A program made the position numbers and the translations under genes. A stretch of DNA of 64,000 nucleotides from Bog-473 sp963701955 (GTDB lineage Bacteria; Actinomycetota; Acidimicrobiia; Acidimicrobiales; RAAP-2): contig OY969694.1 in assembly GCA_963701955.1 (NCBI GenBank), positions 1,178,001 through 1,242,000 on the forward strand, given 5' to 3'. The notes beneath the pieces are model-generated. The model saw only the letters and a program-made list of their open reading frames with translations. It was not told the origin of the DNA and searched no databases. Each line of letters begins with the position of its first letter. The stretch's first letter is position 1. Shown here piece by piece: positions 1-8,387 of the stretch.

Positions 1-682
1 CCGGGTCGTAGAGGTGCGCGAAGAGCTCGCCGAGTACTTCCTCACTCTCGTCGGGAGGAAGTCCCACGATCTCTTGTGTCATCTGCTCGCAGGCATAGAG
101 GACCGTCTCTCCGGTTCTCGGGTGGGCGAGACCGAGCGGCTTGAGTGTCGAGGGCGGTTGCTCGACCTTGGAAATCAGGACGTCGTCGACGTTACCCCGC
201 CGGATCTCCCCTGCCGTGTGGATGGCACTGCGACCATCGACGCGTGCGCGTAGGGAATCTGGCAAGGTCGCCCATGCGCTGACCGCACTGGTGAAGATCG
301 TCGGCGTCGTGGGCTCTTCAACATCCATTCCGTAGAGCGAAATCACCTCACAAGGACGATCCGACCACATCATGTCTGAATGGAACTGCAGGCGCCCGAA
401 TGGAGCCGCCGAGTTGGGACGCTCGTTGGAGATATACCAACGGTCTCCACGACTCTCGGCCTCCGCCTTTGCATCCGCGTTCTCCGCTCCGCTCAACAAC
501 AGGGTCAGATCGACCTGCTGTTCGTATGAGATGTCCAGCTCTCGGAACACCAAGACGCCCCGATGGTCGAACAGCTCCTGCAGAGCACGTCGGACCTCAG
601 GATCAGTCAACAGACCCGGATCGAACCCTTCGATCTCTGACCCGAACGCCGATGTGATCTCTCGTGTCTTCCACGCATGCAT
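1..682 (-). CDS. TauD/TfdA-family Fe(II)/2-oxoglutarate dioxygenase, 3' end cut by the window
   Basis: The visible 227 residues are the N-terminal three quarters of a cytosolic oxygenase that would couple 2-oxoglutarate decarboxylation to hydroxylation of a small organic substrate. The HxD iron ligands are seen in FGRLQFHSD (His100, Asp102), and the family motif YACEQMTQEIVGLP lies near residue 200. The distal His and Arg lie beyond base 1. The ATG at 682 is preceded by AGGAGAAGGGG. It is closely related to the complete dioxygenase at 7281-8147: both share the FGRLQFH(S/T)D and EQMTQEIV blocks. It is the last visible gene of a leftward run (cupin, P450, SRPBCC, dioxygenase). The substrate cannot be told from the sequence. 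Confidence 0.88.
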   Translation of the reverse strand, partial: MHAWKTREITSAFGSEIEGFDPGLLTDPEVRRALQELFDHRGVLVFRELDISYEQQVDLTLLLSGAENADAKAEAESRGDRWYISNERPNSAAPFGRLQFHSDMMWSDRPCEVISLYGMDVEEPTTPTIFTSAVSAWATLPDSLRARVDGRSAIHTAGEIRRGNVDDVLISKVEQPPSTLKPLGLAHPRTGETVLYACEQMTQEIVGLPPDESEEVLGELFAHLYDP

Positions 683-759
683 GGGTGAGTCCCCTTCTCC
701 TGCTCGCGGCGTGCTCCCAGCTCACTCGCCAGTCCACACCGAACATAGTAGCTAGTATG

Positions 760-1248
760 TTAGCAGGCCGGTGGCGGAATCCCATCCCCCCCGCGGCGAG
801 ACCCTCGGGATTCGTGCCCGAGCAGGCCTTTGAGGTGATCAATGGCCTCTTGGTAGCCCTCTCGAATCCCATCGAGAAACTGATCGGGCCCCTCTACGTC
901 GTAGGTAACCCGCGCCGTGGCATCCCCGGCCGGATTGACCGTCAGGGTTGCCCGGAGATGGCCGATCAAATCCGCCACCTCGAGGACATCACCGTCCTCC
1001 CTTTGTAGATGTGTCTCGCCTTTCAAACTGGTCAGGACGTAGCTGTAGGTCCGGCCTTCGTGATCGTGATCGAGTTGACGTTCGATGATTTCCAGATTCA
1101 TCCCAGTCCTGCGGACGATCCGGTCGTCGCCGATGAGCGTGCAGGTTTCGACACCGGGATACCAGCTGAGGTCCCCGAAGTCGCTAATTCTTCTCCAGAC
1201 CACATCAGCCGGCCTTGCGATCATCGTTTCCGCTCTTGCCTTACCCAT
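760..1248 (-). CDS. SRPBCC (polyketide cyclase/START-like) family protein
   Basis: This 162-residue protein has the START/Bet v1-like layout: an N-terminal strand (ETMIARPADVVWRRISDF), a WYPG turn, a central run of strands (residues 35-110) and a C-terminal amphipathic helix (DGIREGYQEAIDHLKGLL). Such proteins bind hydrophobic ligands in a cavity and may act as cyclases or carriers. The ATG at 1248 follows GAGGGG at a good distance; a TTG 15 bases upstream is less likely. It sits between a P450 and a dioxygenase on the same strand, so a role in handling the same hydrophobic intermediate is plausible. The last ten or so residues are Arg/Gly/Pro-rich and probably disordered. No catalytic residue can be named. 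Confidence 0.8.
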   Translation of the reverse strand: MGKARAETMIARPADVVWRRISDFGDLSWYPGVETCTLIGDDRIVRRTGMNLEIIERQLDHDHEGRTYSYVLTSLKGETHLQREDGDVLEVADLIGHLRATLTVNPAGDATARVTYDVEGPDQFLDGIREGYQEAIDHLKGLLGHESRGSRRGGDGIPPPAC

Positions 1249-1305
1249 GTGGCGTCCCCTCAAGGTGTTCGACGACCGTCGACTTCTCTGACCCGGTTGC
1301 CGCGC

Positions 1306-2514
1306 CTACTTGAGGAAGACGGGCATCGAATCCCAGCCTCGTCCCTGAATCGAAATCATACGGAAAACCTCGTTGTCGTGATCGAGCTCCCAATCCGGGA
1401 AGCGGTTGAGGACTTCCTCAATTGCGACACGGGCTTCGAGTCGCGCCAACGACGCGCCAAGGCAGAAGTGAGGGCCGTATCCGAATCCCAAGTGGTGCTT
1501 CATCTCTCGATGAATGTCGAATTGATCCGCGTCGGAAAAGATGCGTTCGTCGCGGTTCGCCGACCCGGGCAAGAAGAGGACGATGCTGCCCTCCGGAAGG
1601 GTCTCCCCGTAGAGGCTGACGTCGCGTGCGACGTACCTTCCGACGATCTGAGCGATCGGCTCGTAGCGCAATACCTCCTCAATCGCCCGGGGAATGAGCG
1701 AGCGATCCTCGACGACTGCTCTCCGCTGCTCAGGGTGCTCTCCGAGAAGCTTGCCGGTCCACCCAAGGAGGCGGTTCGTCGTCTCGTTGCCGGCTCCAGC
1801 CAGCACCATGACGAAAGTGAGCACCTCGCTACGGGTCAGTCGACGAACGACCCCGTGCTCGTCCTCGAATTCCGCGTTCAACAGCACAGTCATCACATCA
1901 TCCGCTGGATGTTCGTAGCGCCAGTCGATGTAGTCGGCGAACATGTCACTACTGAACCCTGCGCCAAAATCCAAGGGCTTTCCCGGCTCGCTCCGCATCG
2001 ACCTCTCGAAGTAATCGCGGATCGCCTCTTGGTCGTTCTCCGGGATGCCGAGCAGCATCGAGATGACCATCATCGGTATCTGCAGGCCGAGATCGAGGAC
2101 GAAGTCGAACTTCTCAGCCCCCAAGAAGCGATCGAGGTGGCGGACACAGAAGTCGCGCACCTGCGGCTCGAGCAGCCTCATCTGCTTCGGGGTGAACATG
2201 CGTGACAACAGGGCACGGTGGATGGTGTGGGTCGGCGGATCCTCGTGGATAAGGGTGCCGGGCGGGATCTGGTGGCGCCCTTCGATCACTGCCCTGGTGA
2301 TCTCGAGGATGTTGCCCCGACTCGAAAGGAACGTCTCGCGATCGACCAAGCCGCGCTCTGTTTCGGTGAACCTGCTCACCGCATAGAAGTCGTATCGTTC
2401 GTTGTAGTAGAGCGGTGCCTCGTCGCGCAGACGAGCGTAGACCGGATAAGGATCAAAGTAGATAGCGGGATCGTAAGGGTCGTAGTAGACCCCACGGTCG
2501 GTAGCGATGGTCAT
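1306..2514 (-). CDS. Cytochrome P450 monooxygenase
   Basis: A soluble bacterial P450 of 402 residues that would hydroxylate a hydrophobic substrate using electrons from a ferredoxin not encoded nearby. The I-helix motif AGNETT gives the usual acid-alcohol pair, the K-helix ExxR is EEVLR, and the haem loop is FGYGPHFCLGA with Cys as thiolate ligand. The N-terminus YYDPYD...DPYPVYARLR matches that of the P450 at 15715-16914, so the two are paralogues. Start: ATG at 2514 after GGAGGGG; an upstream in-frame extension to 2595 lacks family similarity. It is the second gene of a leftward run behind the cupin gene. Haem-loop and I-helix residues are intact, so it should be active. Confidence 0.95.
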   Translation of the reverse strand: MTIATDRGVYYDPYDPAIYFDPYPVYARLRDEAPLYYNERYDFYAVSRFTETERGLVDRETFLSSRGNILEITRAVIEGRHQIPPGTLIHEDPPTHTIHRALLSRMFTPKQMRLLEPQVRDFCVRHLDRFLGAEKFDFVLDLGLQIPMMVISMLLGIPENDQEAIRDYFERSMRSEPGKPLDFGAGFSSDMFADYIDWRYEHPADDVMTVLLNAEFEDEHGVVRRLTRSEVLTFVMVLAGAGNETTNRLLGWTGKLLGEHPEQRRAVVEDRSLIPRAIEEVLRYEPIAQIVGRYVARDVSLYGETLPEGSIVLFLPGSANRDERIFSDADQFDIHREMKHHLGFGYGPHFCLGASLARLEARVAIEEVLNRFPDWELDHDNEVFRMISIQGRGWDSMPVFLK

Positions 2515-2688
2515 GCGCACCCCTCCTTGCCTATGGAGTTGGCGTGGCGATCCCGAATCGCTGCTGAGTGCAGATCGAACGCCATCTCGCTTCAAGACGG
2601 TAGCATCACGAAGTTCTTCGGCAAGCAGATCTCAACGCCCGACGATCCGCGAAAACGGACAGTCGGGCGCCTCAGGAACTCGTCCTGC

Positions 2689-3141
2689 TCAGGCGGGTGG
2701 AGTCCCGATGGCGAATGCCATCAGGCGGCAACCCTCGGGGTTGGGCTGCAATCCGTGGTCACTTCCCGCCATGATGATGCAATCACCGGCGCTGACCGGA
2801 TGTGACCCGTCACCCAGCATCATCCGTCCTCCTCCCTCCATGATGAAGACGAGATCGATGGCGTTCCGCCAGTGCAGCGTCGTCGCCGCCGTGTCCTCGT
2901 CGGGGGAGGTGCTTCTCGGTGCGTGCTCCACGATGTACCACGAGACCAAACCGGGTCCCAGGCGATCCTCCGTGAACGTTCCGAGTCCCGGCGGACACGG
3001 AGGTGGGGGGCATTCCGTCGTCGTGAAGAGAGATGCCATCGCCGATCCGGGAAGACCATCGATCTCCCTGGAAGAAACCTCGCGGACCTCGGAGAGACAC
3101 GACCGCCCTTCGCCATCGATACCGACCCTAAGAACTCGCAT
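2689..3141 (-). CDS. Cupin-domain protein
   Basis: A 150-residue protein whose C-terminal half is a small beta-barrel of cupin type: a glycine-rich turn (IMEGGGRMMLGDG), then HPVSAGDCIIMAGSDHG, which resembles cupin motif 2. The metal-binding histidine set is incomplete, so a binding or sensor role is as likely as an enzyme. Related cupins often follow ring-cleavage or dioxygenase genes. Its ATG lies 2 bases after the stop codon of a decayed TauD fragment (3144-3330), and no good ribosome-binding site precedes it. It was therefore probably translated by coupling to that dioxygenase. The N-terminal 50 residues are not recognised. Confidence 0.7.
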   Translation of the reverse strand: MRVLRVGIDGEGRSCLSEVREVSSREIDGLPGSAMASLFTTTECPPPPCPPGLGTFTEDRLGPGLVSWYIVEHAPRSTSPDEDTAATTLHWRNAIDLVFIMEGGGRMMLGDGSHPVSAGDCIIMAGSDHGLQPNPEGCRLMAFAIGTPPA

Positions 3142-3143
3142 GG

Positions 3144-3330
3144 TCAGCCAGCGTAGGCGGCCGAAGCCTCGGTGCGCTGGGCCAGACCTGCCGGCGCGTG
3201 GATCTTTCGCAGAGTGCGCGCTGAGCCGTCACCTTTGACGTAGGGCCTTCCGTGCTGCAAGGCCCCTGGTTATCCCACATCACTTTCCGTTCTGCCTCAA
3301 GCCGGGAAACCTCCACGGCGCCGGCCAGTC
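3144..3330 (-). pseudogene. Remnant of a TauD/TfdA dioxygenase (C-terminal end only)
   Basis: Read leftwards, this stretch contains the typical end of a TauD protein split over two frames. One frame reads VMWDNQG; the next gives LQHGRPYVKGDGSARTLRKI, followed by a short tail to TGA at 3146-3144. The distal iron-ligand His (LQHGRP) and the 2-oxoglutarate Arg (ARTLRK) are visible. A further frame break lies just upstream of VMWDN (LRQNGK in another frame), and nothing TauD-like is seen above about 3330. The fragment aligns by eye with the end of the intact dioxygenase at 7281-8147. The rest of the gene has been lost; the rightward SDR begins at 3445. Confidence 0.75.
3243..3265. repeat. Inverted repeat GGGCCTT / AAGGCCC
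   Basis: Two 7-base arms (3243-3249 and 3259-3265) around a 9-base loop. They lie inside the decayed dioxygenase fragment, so they may simply be a codon-derived coincidence. No T-run follows on either side. Confidence 0.4.
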
Positions 3331-3444
3331 ATCGGGAAGACACCCAGGTCCGCCGGGTTTGGTCAGTGGTACCATCGTGCACCGCATGACCTATGCAGTG
3401 CGTTCGGGACGTTGCTGCGCGGTAGTCAACAAAGGAGCATTTTG

Positions 3445-4257
3445 ATGACGAACGTAGTGATCGGTGCCGCGTCGGGAATGGGTGCCGCGGTGGCGCGGCA
3501 GCTGGCACCTCGAGGCCGGCTCCTCGTCGCAGACTGGAACCTCGAAGGCGTTCAACACGTGGCCTCCGAACTCGGGGGGGACGTGGAAGCCCTTCCATGC
3601 GACGTCACCAACCAGTCGCAGATCGACGAGCTGTTCTCCAAGGTCCAGGACCTCGCTGCGGTCGTGGTTACTGCCGGCGTCTCGGGAGGCCAGGCGCCAG
3701 GACGGAAAATCTTCGAGGTGAACCTCATCGGCTTGGCGCGTGTCTTTCGTGCCGCCGAGCCCTTGCTGCGCCAGGGATCGGTGGGTGTCGGCGTGGCATC
3801 ACAGTCCGGATACCTGGTGCCAGAGAACGCGGAGCTCTTCGCGGTGCTCGAGGATCCTTTGGCGCCTGACTTCTTCGACAAACTCAGCGGCTTCTTCGAC
3901 GTAGAAGATTCGAGCCTCGCCTATCAGATGTCCAAGCGCGGTGTACACCGGCTGGTTCGCCACAAGGCCGCCGCGTGGGGCGCGCACGGTGCCCGAATCA
4001 TGTCCGTGTCACCTGGCATCAATGACACACCGATGAACCGTGCCCTCGAAGCAAATCAGCCCGTGATGGCCGACATCATCAAGAGCAGCCCCCTCGGTCG
4101 GCGTGGGACGCCCGAGGAGATCGCCAACGTCATCTCCTTCGTGACCTCCGACGCCGCGTCCTTGCTCACAGGGAGCGATGTCCTCGCCGACGGGGGCATG
4201 GTCAGCGTCCTCCCGCCGACCTGGGGCGGAAAGCTACGGGTTCCTGCAGGCTCTTAG
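3445..4257 (+). CDS. Short-chain dehydrogenase/reductase (3-alpha-hydroxysteroid dehydrogenase-like)
   Basis: A 270-residue NAD(P)-dependent oxidoreductase. The dinucleotide motif is GAASGMG near the N-terminus, and the catalytic tetrad is present as Ser (ASQSGY) and YQMSK. Between this Ser and Tyr is an insertion of about 30 residues (FAVLEDPLAP...), a feature shared with 3-alpha-hydroxysteroid dehydrogenase/carbonyl reductases and with the SDR at 12011-12868. The C-terminal block SPGINDTPM...GRRGTPEEIANVI is standard for the family. ATG at 3445 follows AAAGGAG at 7 bases, which decides the start against a TTG at 3412. It is followed after 50 bases by another SDR gene, probably in one operon. 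A sterol-like or cyclic alcohol substrate is an inference. Confidence 0.9.
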   Translation: MTNVVIGAASGMGAAVARQLAPRGRLLVADWNLEGVQHVASELGGDVEALPCDVTNQSQIDELFSKVQDLAAVVVTAGVSGGQAPGRKIFEVNLIGLARVFRAAEPLLRQGSVGVGVASQSGYLVPENAELFAVLEDPLAPDFFDKLSGFFDVEDSSLAYQMSKRGVHRLVRHKAAAWGAHGARIMSVSPGINDTPMNRALEANQPVMADIIKSSPLGRRGTPEEIANVISFVTSDAASLLTGSDVLADGGMVSVLPPTWGGKLRVPAGS

Positions 4258-4260
4258 GAA

Positions 4261-4276
4261 GCCCCCCCGGGGGGGC
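4261..4276. repeat. Perfect GC palindrome C7G7
   Basis: GCCCCCCCGGGGGGGC lies in the 50 bases between two co-directional SDR genes. As RNA it could form a hairpin only by sacrificing the central pairs. Without a T-run it is not a standard terminator; it could attenuate or be neutral. Confidence 0.5.
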
Positions 4277-4307
4277 CAACGACCGAGAGGTGAAGGCATT
4301 TGCCACG

Positions 4308-5111
4308 ATGAGTGATCTTGAATTGCGGAATCCGTTCTCTCTCGAGGGAAAGGTGGCCCTCGTCACCGGCGGCGGCCGCGGCATCGGCGCCACGATCGCT
4401 CGTGTTTTCGCAGACTTCGGCGCCAGCGTCGCCGTCACGGCGAGGACCGGTTCCCAGGTCGCTGAGGTGGCCTCCGAGATCAACTCGGCGGGGGGACGTG
4501 CGCTTCCCATCGCCGCTGATCTGTTCGACGTCGATCAACTGGGCCCGATCATCGAGGGCACCGTCGGGGAGTTCGGCGCCATCGACGTTCTCGTCAACAA
4601 CGCGGGTGCGGGGGGCTCGCCGGTGTTCGTCGACACGCGCATCGAGGACCTCCAACGTGCATTCCATCTCATGGTCGCGGTGCCGTTCGAGCTGGCCCGC
4701 CTGGCGCTGCCACACATGCTCGAACGCCCTGGCGCGTCGGTGATCAACATGACATCCGTGGGTGCCTACCGGTCGACGCGGGGCAACCTCGCCCACCACA
4801 CGGCCAAGGGCGCACTGGCTCAGCTCACCCGACTCATGGCGGCGGATCTGGGCCCGAAGATCCGCGTTAACGCCCTCGTCCCTGCAGCCGTCGAGACTCC
4901 CGGGTTGCGGGAGACCTTCGAGCGCCGCTCGCCCGAGATGCGTCAGATCATCATCGATCACACCCGATTACGACGTCTCGGGACTCCGGAGGACATCGCG
5001 TTCGCGGCTGTCTATCTCGCATCCCCGGCTGCCTCGTGGGTCACCGGAACGCTCCTGGACATCAACGGTGGATCCGTCGACGAGATCGTCCAGACGGCTC
5101 CCGACCTCTGA
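4308..5111 (+). CDS. SDR-family protein with the catalytic Tyr replaced by His
   Basis: The fold and cofactor site are those of a classical SDR: GGGRGIG (TGxxxGxG), NNAG, and a C-terminal GTPEDIAFAAVYLASPAASWVTG block. The serine is present in INMTSVGAY. Thirteen residues on, where YxxxK is expected, the sequence is HHTAK, so the Lys is kept but the catalytic Tyr is His. The protein is 267 residues from ATG 4308 (GAAGG 10 bases upstream); a GTG at 4290 would add six residues. It may be a weak enzyme, an altered chemistry or a non-catalytic partner. It follows another SDR gene closely and precedes a PhyH-type dioxygenase. Confidence 0.85.
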   Translation: MSDLELRNPFSLEGKVALVTGGGRGIGATIARVFADFGASVAVTARTGSQVAEVASEINSAGGRALPIAADLFDVDQLGPIIEGTVGEFGAIDVLVNNAGAGGSPVFVDTRIEDLQRAFHLMVAVPFELARLALPHMLERPGASVINMTSVGAYRSTRGNLAHHTAKGALAQLTRLMAADLGPKIRVNALVPAAVETPGLRETFERRSPEMRQIIIDHTRLRRLGTPEDIAFAAVYLASPAASWVTGTLLDINGGSVDEIVQTAPDL

Positions 5112-5265
5112 CCTCACCCTGGAAGATGTCGGTGGCGTCTGGCACTCCGCGAGGTTGAGTCGACCGCCCGCATCGAACCGACTCGACACCCCGGCGACGG
5201 CGCTCCTAGGCTGACCCGAAGGAACCGCGCCTGATCATCGGCGCTTGACTCAGGGGGGTGTATCC

Positions 5266-6054
5266 GTGACCCATGTCGAGCACGCCGCGGAGCTTGAGGG
5301 CTTGCTGCTCGAGATCGAGGAGAACGGGTACTGCATCGTTCCCGCCGTCCTCGATCCTGACCAGCTCTCCTCCATTCGAGTCGCCCTGGACCGAGCCGCA
5401 GCTGAGGATGATGCATCCGGCCGGGCAAGCCGGTACGGACCGAACCTGTCGAACCAGCGGGTCTGGGCACTCCTGAACCGTGGCGAGGAATTCGTCCAGC
5501 TGGCAACTCATCCCCTGGCCCTCGAAATTGTCCACGGCCAGCTGGGCCCGGACATCCTGCTGAGTAACCTTTCGGCAAACATTACGGCTCCCGGGGGAGA
5601 TCGAGAGATCGGGCGGCTCCATACGGACCAGGGATTCCTGCTCGAACCCTGGCCCTACCGATTGGCGACAAATGTCGCATGGTTCCTCGACGACTTCACC
5701 AAAGAGAACGGAGCGACGCTCATCGTCCCGAAAAGTCACACGCTCGGGACCTTCCCGCCTCACGATCTGGCACCCTCAGCTCCAGAACAACTGATCGGTC
5801 CGGCCGGGTCGATGGCGATTGTCGATGGACGGCTTCACCATGCGACGGGGCTCAACCGGACGAAGGATCAAAAAAGACGCGCCGTATTCTCCACGTACTA
5901 CCTTCCGTTTCTTCGTGGACAGGAGAACTGGACTCGGTCCTTGGATCCAGATGTCCTGGCCAAGCACCCTGAGCTCGCTGCGATTACAGGCTTCGAAGAA
6001 TGGCAGACACTTGGCGGAATCAACGGACCGGCCACGTCGTATCTGAACTTCTGA
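5266..6054 (+). CDS. Phytanoyl-CoA dioxygenase (PhyH) family protein
   Basis: A 262-residue Fe(II)/2-oxoglutarate oxygenase of the PhyH group, which hydroxylates acyl-CoAs or small metabolites. The iron ligands appear as HTD in GRLHTDQG and the distal His in GRLHHATG, followed by the 2-oxoglutarate-binding region NRTKDQKRRAVFSTYY. The N-terminal EENGYCIVPAVLDPDQL is the family's entry motif. GTG 5266 is chosen because AGGGGGG lies 7 bases upstream; a TTG at 5245 would put that site inside the gene. It stands 154 bases after the SDR pair on the same strand and faces the Gfo/Idh gene. The natural substrate is unknown. Confidence 0.88.
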   Translation: MTHVEHAAELEGLLLEIEENGYCIVPAVLDPDQLSSIRVALDRAAAEDDASGRASRYGPNLSNQRVWALLNRGEEFVQLATHPLALEIVHGQLGPDILLSNLSANITAPGGDREIGRLHTDQGFLLEPWPYRLATNVAWFLDDFTKENGATLIVPKSHTLGTFPPHDLAPSAPEQLIGPAGSMAIVDGRLHHATGLNRTKDQKRRAVFSTYYLPFLRGQENWTRSLDPDVLAKHPELAAITGFEEWQTLGGINGPATSYLNF

Positions 6055-6123
6055 GACCGAGCTGACCGGTCAGGCACGAACGGAACGGGTCATCGGCCCC
6101 AGCGACCAGAGCTGAGCGCGTGC

Positions 6124-7221
6124 TCAAGGCTCATCGACGACGACGGTGGAGTGATCCCGCGCAGATCGGCGGACCGCGTCAATGACCGCCTGCAACGCGA
6201 CTCCGTCGGCGAACGTCGCTGCAGTCGGACCATCGCCGAGGGCACGACCGAGTATGCGATCGCGCATGATCGCATAGACCCGCGTGTACGGGTCGAGATC
6301 GATACCCAGAGAATGGAGCTTCTCGTATTCGGTCTGGAGCAGTTCGGCCGGAGGAGGAACCGGGGCTGGATCCGAGAGATCATGAGGAATCGGCCAATGG
6401 CGCGCTCCCGATCCGTCATCGGACCACACGTCGAACCCTTCCATCCACACGACACCCTTGCTCCCCACCACCTTGCTCGACCTCACGGGGGGTCCCGCCA
6501 CCGAGGACGCCCCGTGCATCAGGCCTTCGACACCATTGCGGAGTCTGAACGTCACCGTGAAGAAGTCATCGGCCGTTGCTCCGGGGCGACCACTCAGGGT
6601 CTGCAGACTTGCTGAGACTCGTTCAAACTCGCCGAGCGACGTCCGTACCTGGTCGATCGTATGGGTGCCTGCCCCGGTGAACCAACTTCCGCCCTGCTCC
6701 GCAGATTCGAACCACGCCGGCATTTGCGCACTCGGATCGGCAAGAACACCCATCTGGCTAATGCTGAAGAAGTACCTCGGTTCGCCGACGACGCCCTCGA
6801 GGAGAAGGCGGGTGAACCAGGCCTGCGGTCCCCAAAAACGGAACTCGGTTCCGAGCAGATGGACGATCCCGGCGACCTTCGCCGCATGCAGCATCTCACG
6901 AGCCTCTGCCAAGTCACGAGCAAAGGGCTTCTCACACAGCACGTGCTTCCCCGCCGAGATCGCCTCGAGAACGATCTCGCAGTGGGAAAACGGAGGAGTT
7001 GCCACGACGACGACGTCAACATCCGAGAGTGCGAACGCATCGGTGACCGAGGTGAACGCATGTGGGACGGCGAACTGGATTGCCCGCTTCTTGGTCTTTG
7101 CAGGATCCCGCCCAACGAGAGCTCGTACGTCGAATCCCGCAGCACGTAACGCCGGCAGATGGGTCATGACTCCGATGCCCGTGCCCACGACGACGGCGCC
7201 GAGCCGTTGATCAGCTGCCAT
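6124..7221 (-). CDS. Gfo/Idh/MocA-family NAD(P)-dependent oxidoreductase
   Basis: The 365-residue protein begins with a Rossmann domain (VVVGTGIGVMTHLPALRAAGF, residues 10-30), carries the family signature CEKPFARDLAEA near residue 95-105, and has a C-terminal alpha/beta substrate domain from about residue 130. Family members oxidise or reduce sugars, inositols, pyrroles or similar cyclic alcohols. The catalytic Lys of EKP is present; the later His is probably in GAGTHTIDQ. It lies on the minus strand downstream of the dioxygenase at 7281-8147, with 59 bases between, so the two may be co-transcribed. Confidence 0.88.
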   Translation of the reverse strand: MAADQRLGAVVVGTGIGVMTHLPALRAAGFDVRALVGRDPAKTKKRAIQFAVPHAFTSVTDAFALSDVDVVVVATPPFSHCEIVLEAISAGKHVLCEKPFARDLAEAREMLHAAKVAGIVHLLGTEFRFWGPQAWFTRLLLEGVVGEPRYFFSISQMGVLADPSAQMPAWFESAEQGGSWFTGAGTHTIDQVRTSLGEFERVSASLQTLSGRPGATADDFFTVTFRLRNGVEGLMHGASSVAGPPVRSSKVVGSKGVVWMEGFDVWSDDGSGARHWPIPHDLSDPAPVPPPAELLQTEYEKLHSLGIDLDPYTRVYAIMRDRILGRALGDGPTAATFADGVALQAVIDAVRRSARDHSTVVVDEP

Positions 7222-7280
7222 CTCTCTTCAGCCTCTCTTGCCGACGGCGCCGAGGTGCGCGCCTGTCCGGATCCCCTCGG

Positions 7281-8147
7281 TCACCCAGCGTTGCTAAAGG
7301 TCGGCAACTGTTCTGGGCTCATCTTTGGAGATGGGTAGATGAACTTGCGTAGGGTCCGCGCTGGGCCATCAGTCAGGACGTTCGGCCTTGCGTGCTGAAT
7401 CGAGATGTTGTCCCACACTGCCAGATCCCCCTTTCGCCAGTACAGGCTCCACTGGTTATCGGGTTGATACATGTGGTCGAAGATCTCCTCAATCAAGGCT
7501 TCGCCCTCGTCTGTCGGGAGATCGACGATCTCCTGCGTCATCTGTTCACACACATAGAGGAGCGTCTGGCCGGTCCGCGGATGGCGGATCTCAATCGGCG
7601 TCACGGTCGACCTCGCATTCTGAAAGGTCGCGACGAGCACATCGGTCAGATCTCCCCGTCGGAGCTGGCCGGCGGTGTGCGAAGCAGAAAGTCCATGGAC
7701 GCGTTGCCGCAACCCGGCAGGCAATGTGTTCCAGCCGTTCACGGCACTCACAAATGTGGTCGGCACGACCGGCTCTTCGACGTCCTCCCCATAGAGCGAG
7801 AGGACCTCGACGGGCTGATCACACCACATTGCGTCGGTGTGAAACTGCAAACGCCCAAAGGGCGCAATTCCCTTGGTCCGCTTGTTCGAGATGTACATCT
7901 CGTGCTCGATGTCGACATCGTCGGCAGTTGGATCGTCCGCCAGGGTGTCCTTCCGAATGAGCATCTTCGACAGGTACACCTGTGTCGCCTTGTCGATGTC
8001 GAGCCCACGGAACAGCAACAGACCGCGCTCATCGAAGGCCTTCTGCAACAGTTTGCACGTGTCGGCATCGAGCGGAATCTTCGGCTCCAAGCCGACCACT
8101 TCAGAGCCGAACGCCTTTGAGAGGTCCCGTAACTCGAACTGGTTCAT
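7281..8147 (-). CDS. TauD/TfdA-family Fe(II)/2-oxoglutarate dioxygenase
   Basis: A complete 288-residue dioxygenase. The iron site is HTD in RLQFHTDAMW (His103, Asp105) with a distal His in SIQHARPN near residue 260, and the 2-oxoglutarate Arg in ARTLRKF. The ATG at 8147 follows AGGAGAAAGGGG; the open frame continues upstream without family similarity. It is a paralogue of the partial gene at 1-682 and of the decayed copy at 3144-3330, which shows repeated duplication within 8 kb. It runs divergently from the SDR at 8388 and upstream of the Gfo/Idh gene. Its distant relatives include 2,4-D, taurine and clavaminate-type oxygenases; the substrate here is open. Confidence 0.93.
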   Translation of the reverse strand: MNQFELRDLSKAFGSEVVGLEPKIPLDADTCKLLQKAFDERGLLLFRGLDIDKATQVYLSKMLIRKDTLADDPTADDVDIEHEMYISNKRTKGIAPFGRLQFHTDAMWCDQPVEVLSLYGEDVEEPVVPTTFVSAVNGWNTLPAGLRQRVHGLSASHTAGQLRRGDLTDVLVATFQNARSTVTPIEIRHPRTGQTLLYVCEQMTQEIVDLPTDEGEALIEEIFDHMYQPDNQWSLYWRKGDLAVWDNISIQHARPNVLTDGPARTLRKFIYPSPKMSPEQLPTFSNAG

Positions 8148-8300
8148 GGTCTCGCCCCTTTCTCCTGCGTCCGTATTCCATCTTTCTCGCGCAGTGTAGG
8201 TCCATTGCGGCGACACGTCCCCCTCCCATAGCCAAATCCGAGCCTGACGAGGGAATTCTGAGACCCACCACCACATCTGGTTCTCGTCAGCCTGTAGCCT

Positions 8301-8334
8301 CTCAATCACGAGCTCTCCTACGCGAGGGATTGAG
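8301..8334. promoter_or_regulatory. Inverted repeat CTCAATC...GATTGAG in a divergent promoter region
   Basis: Seven-base arms at 8301-8307 and 8328-8334 with a 20-base spacer, in the 240-base region between the leftward dioxygenase and the rightward SDR. The position would suit an operator shared by both genes, but the arms are short and no regulator gene is adjacent. Confidence 0.3.
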
Positions 8335-8387
8335 CTGACCCTCGCAACGCGAGTGGTTGTCGACAGCGCACCGAGACGGGGGGAACG

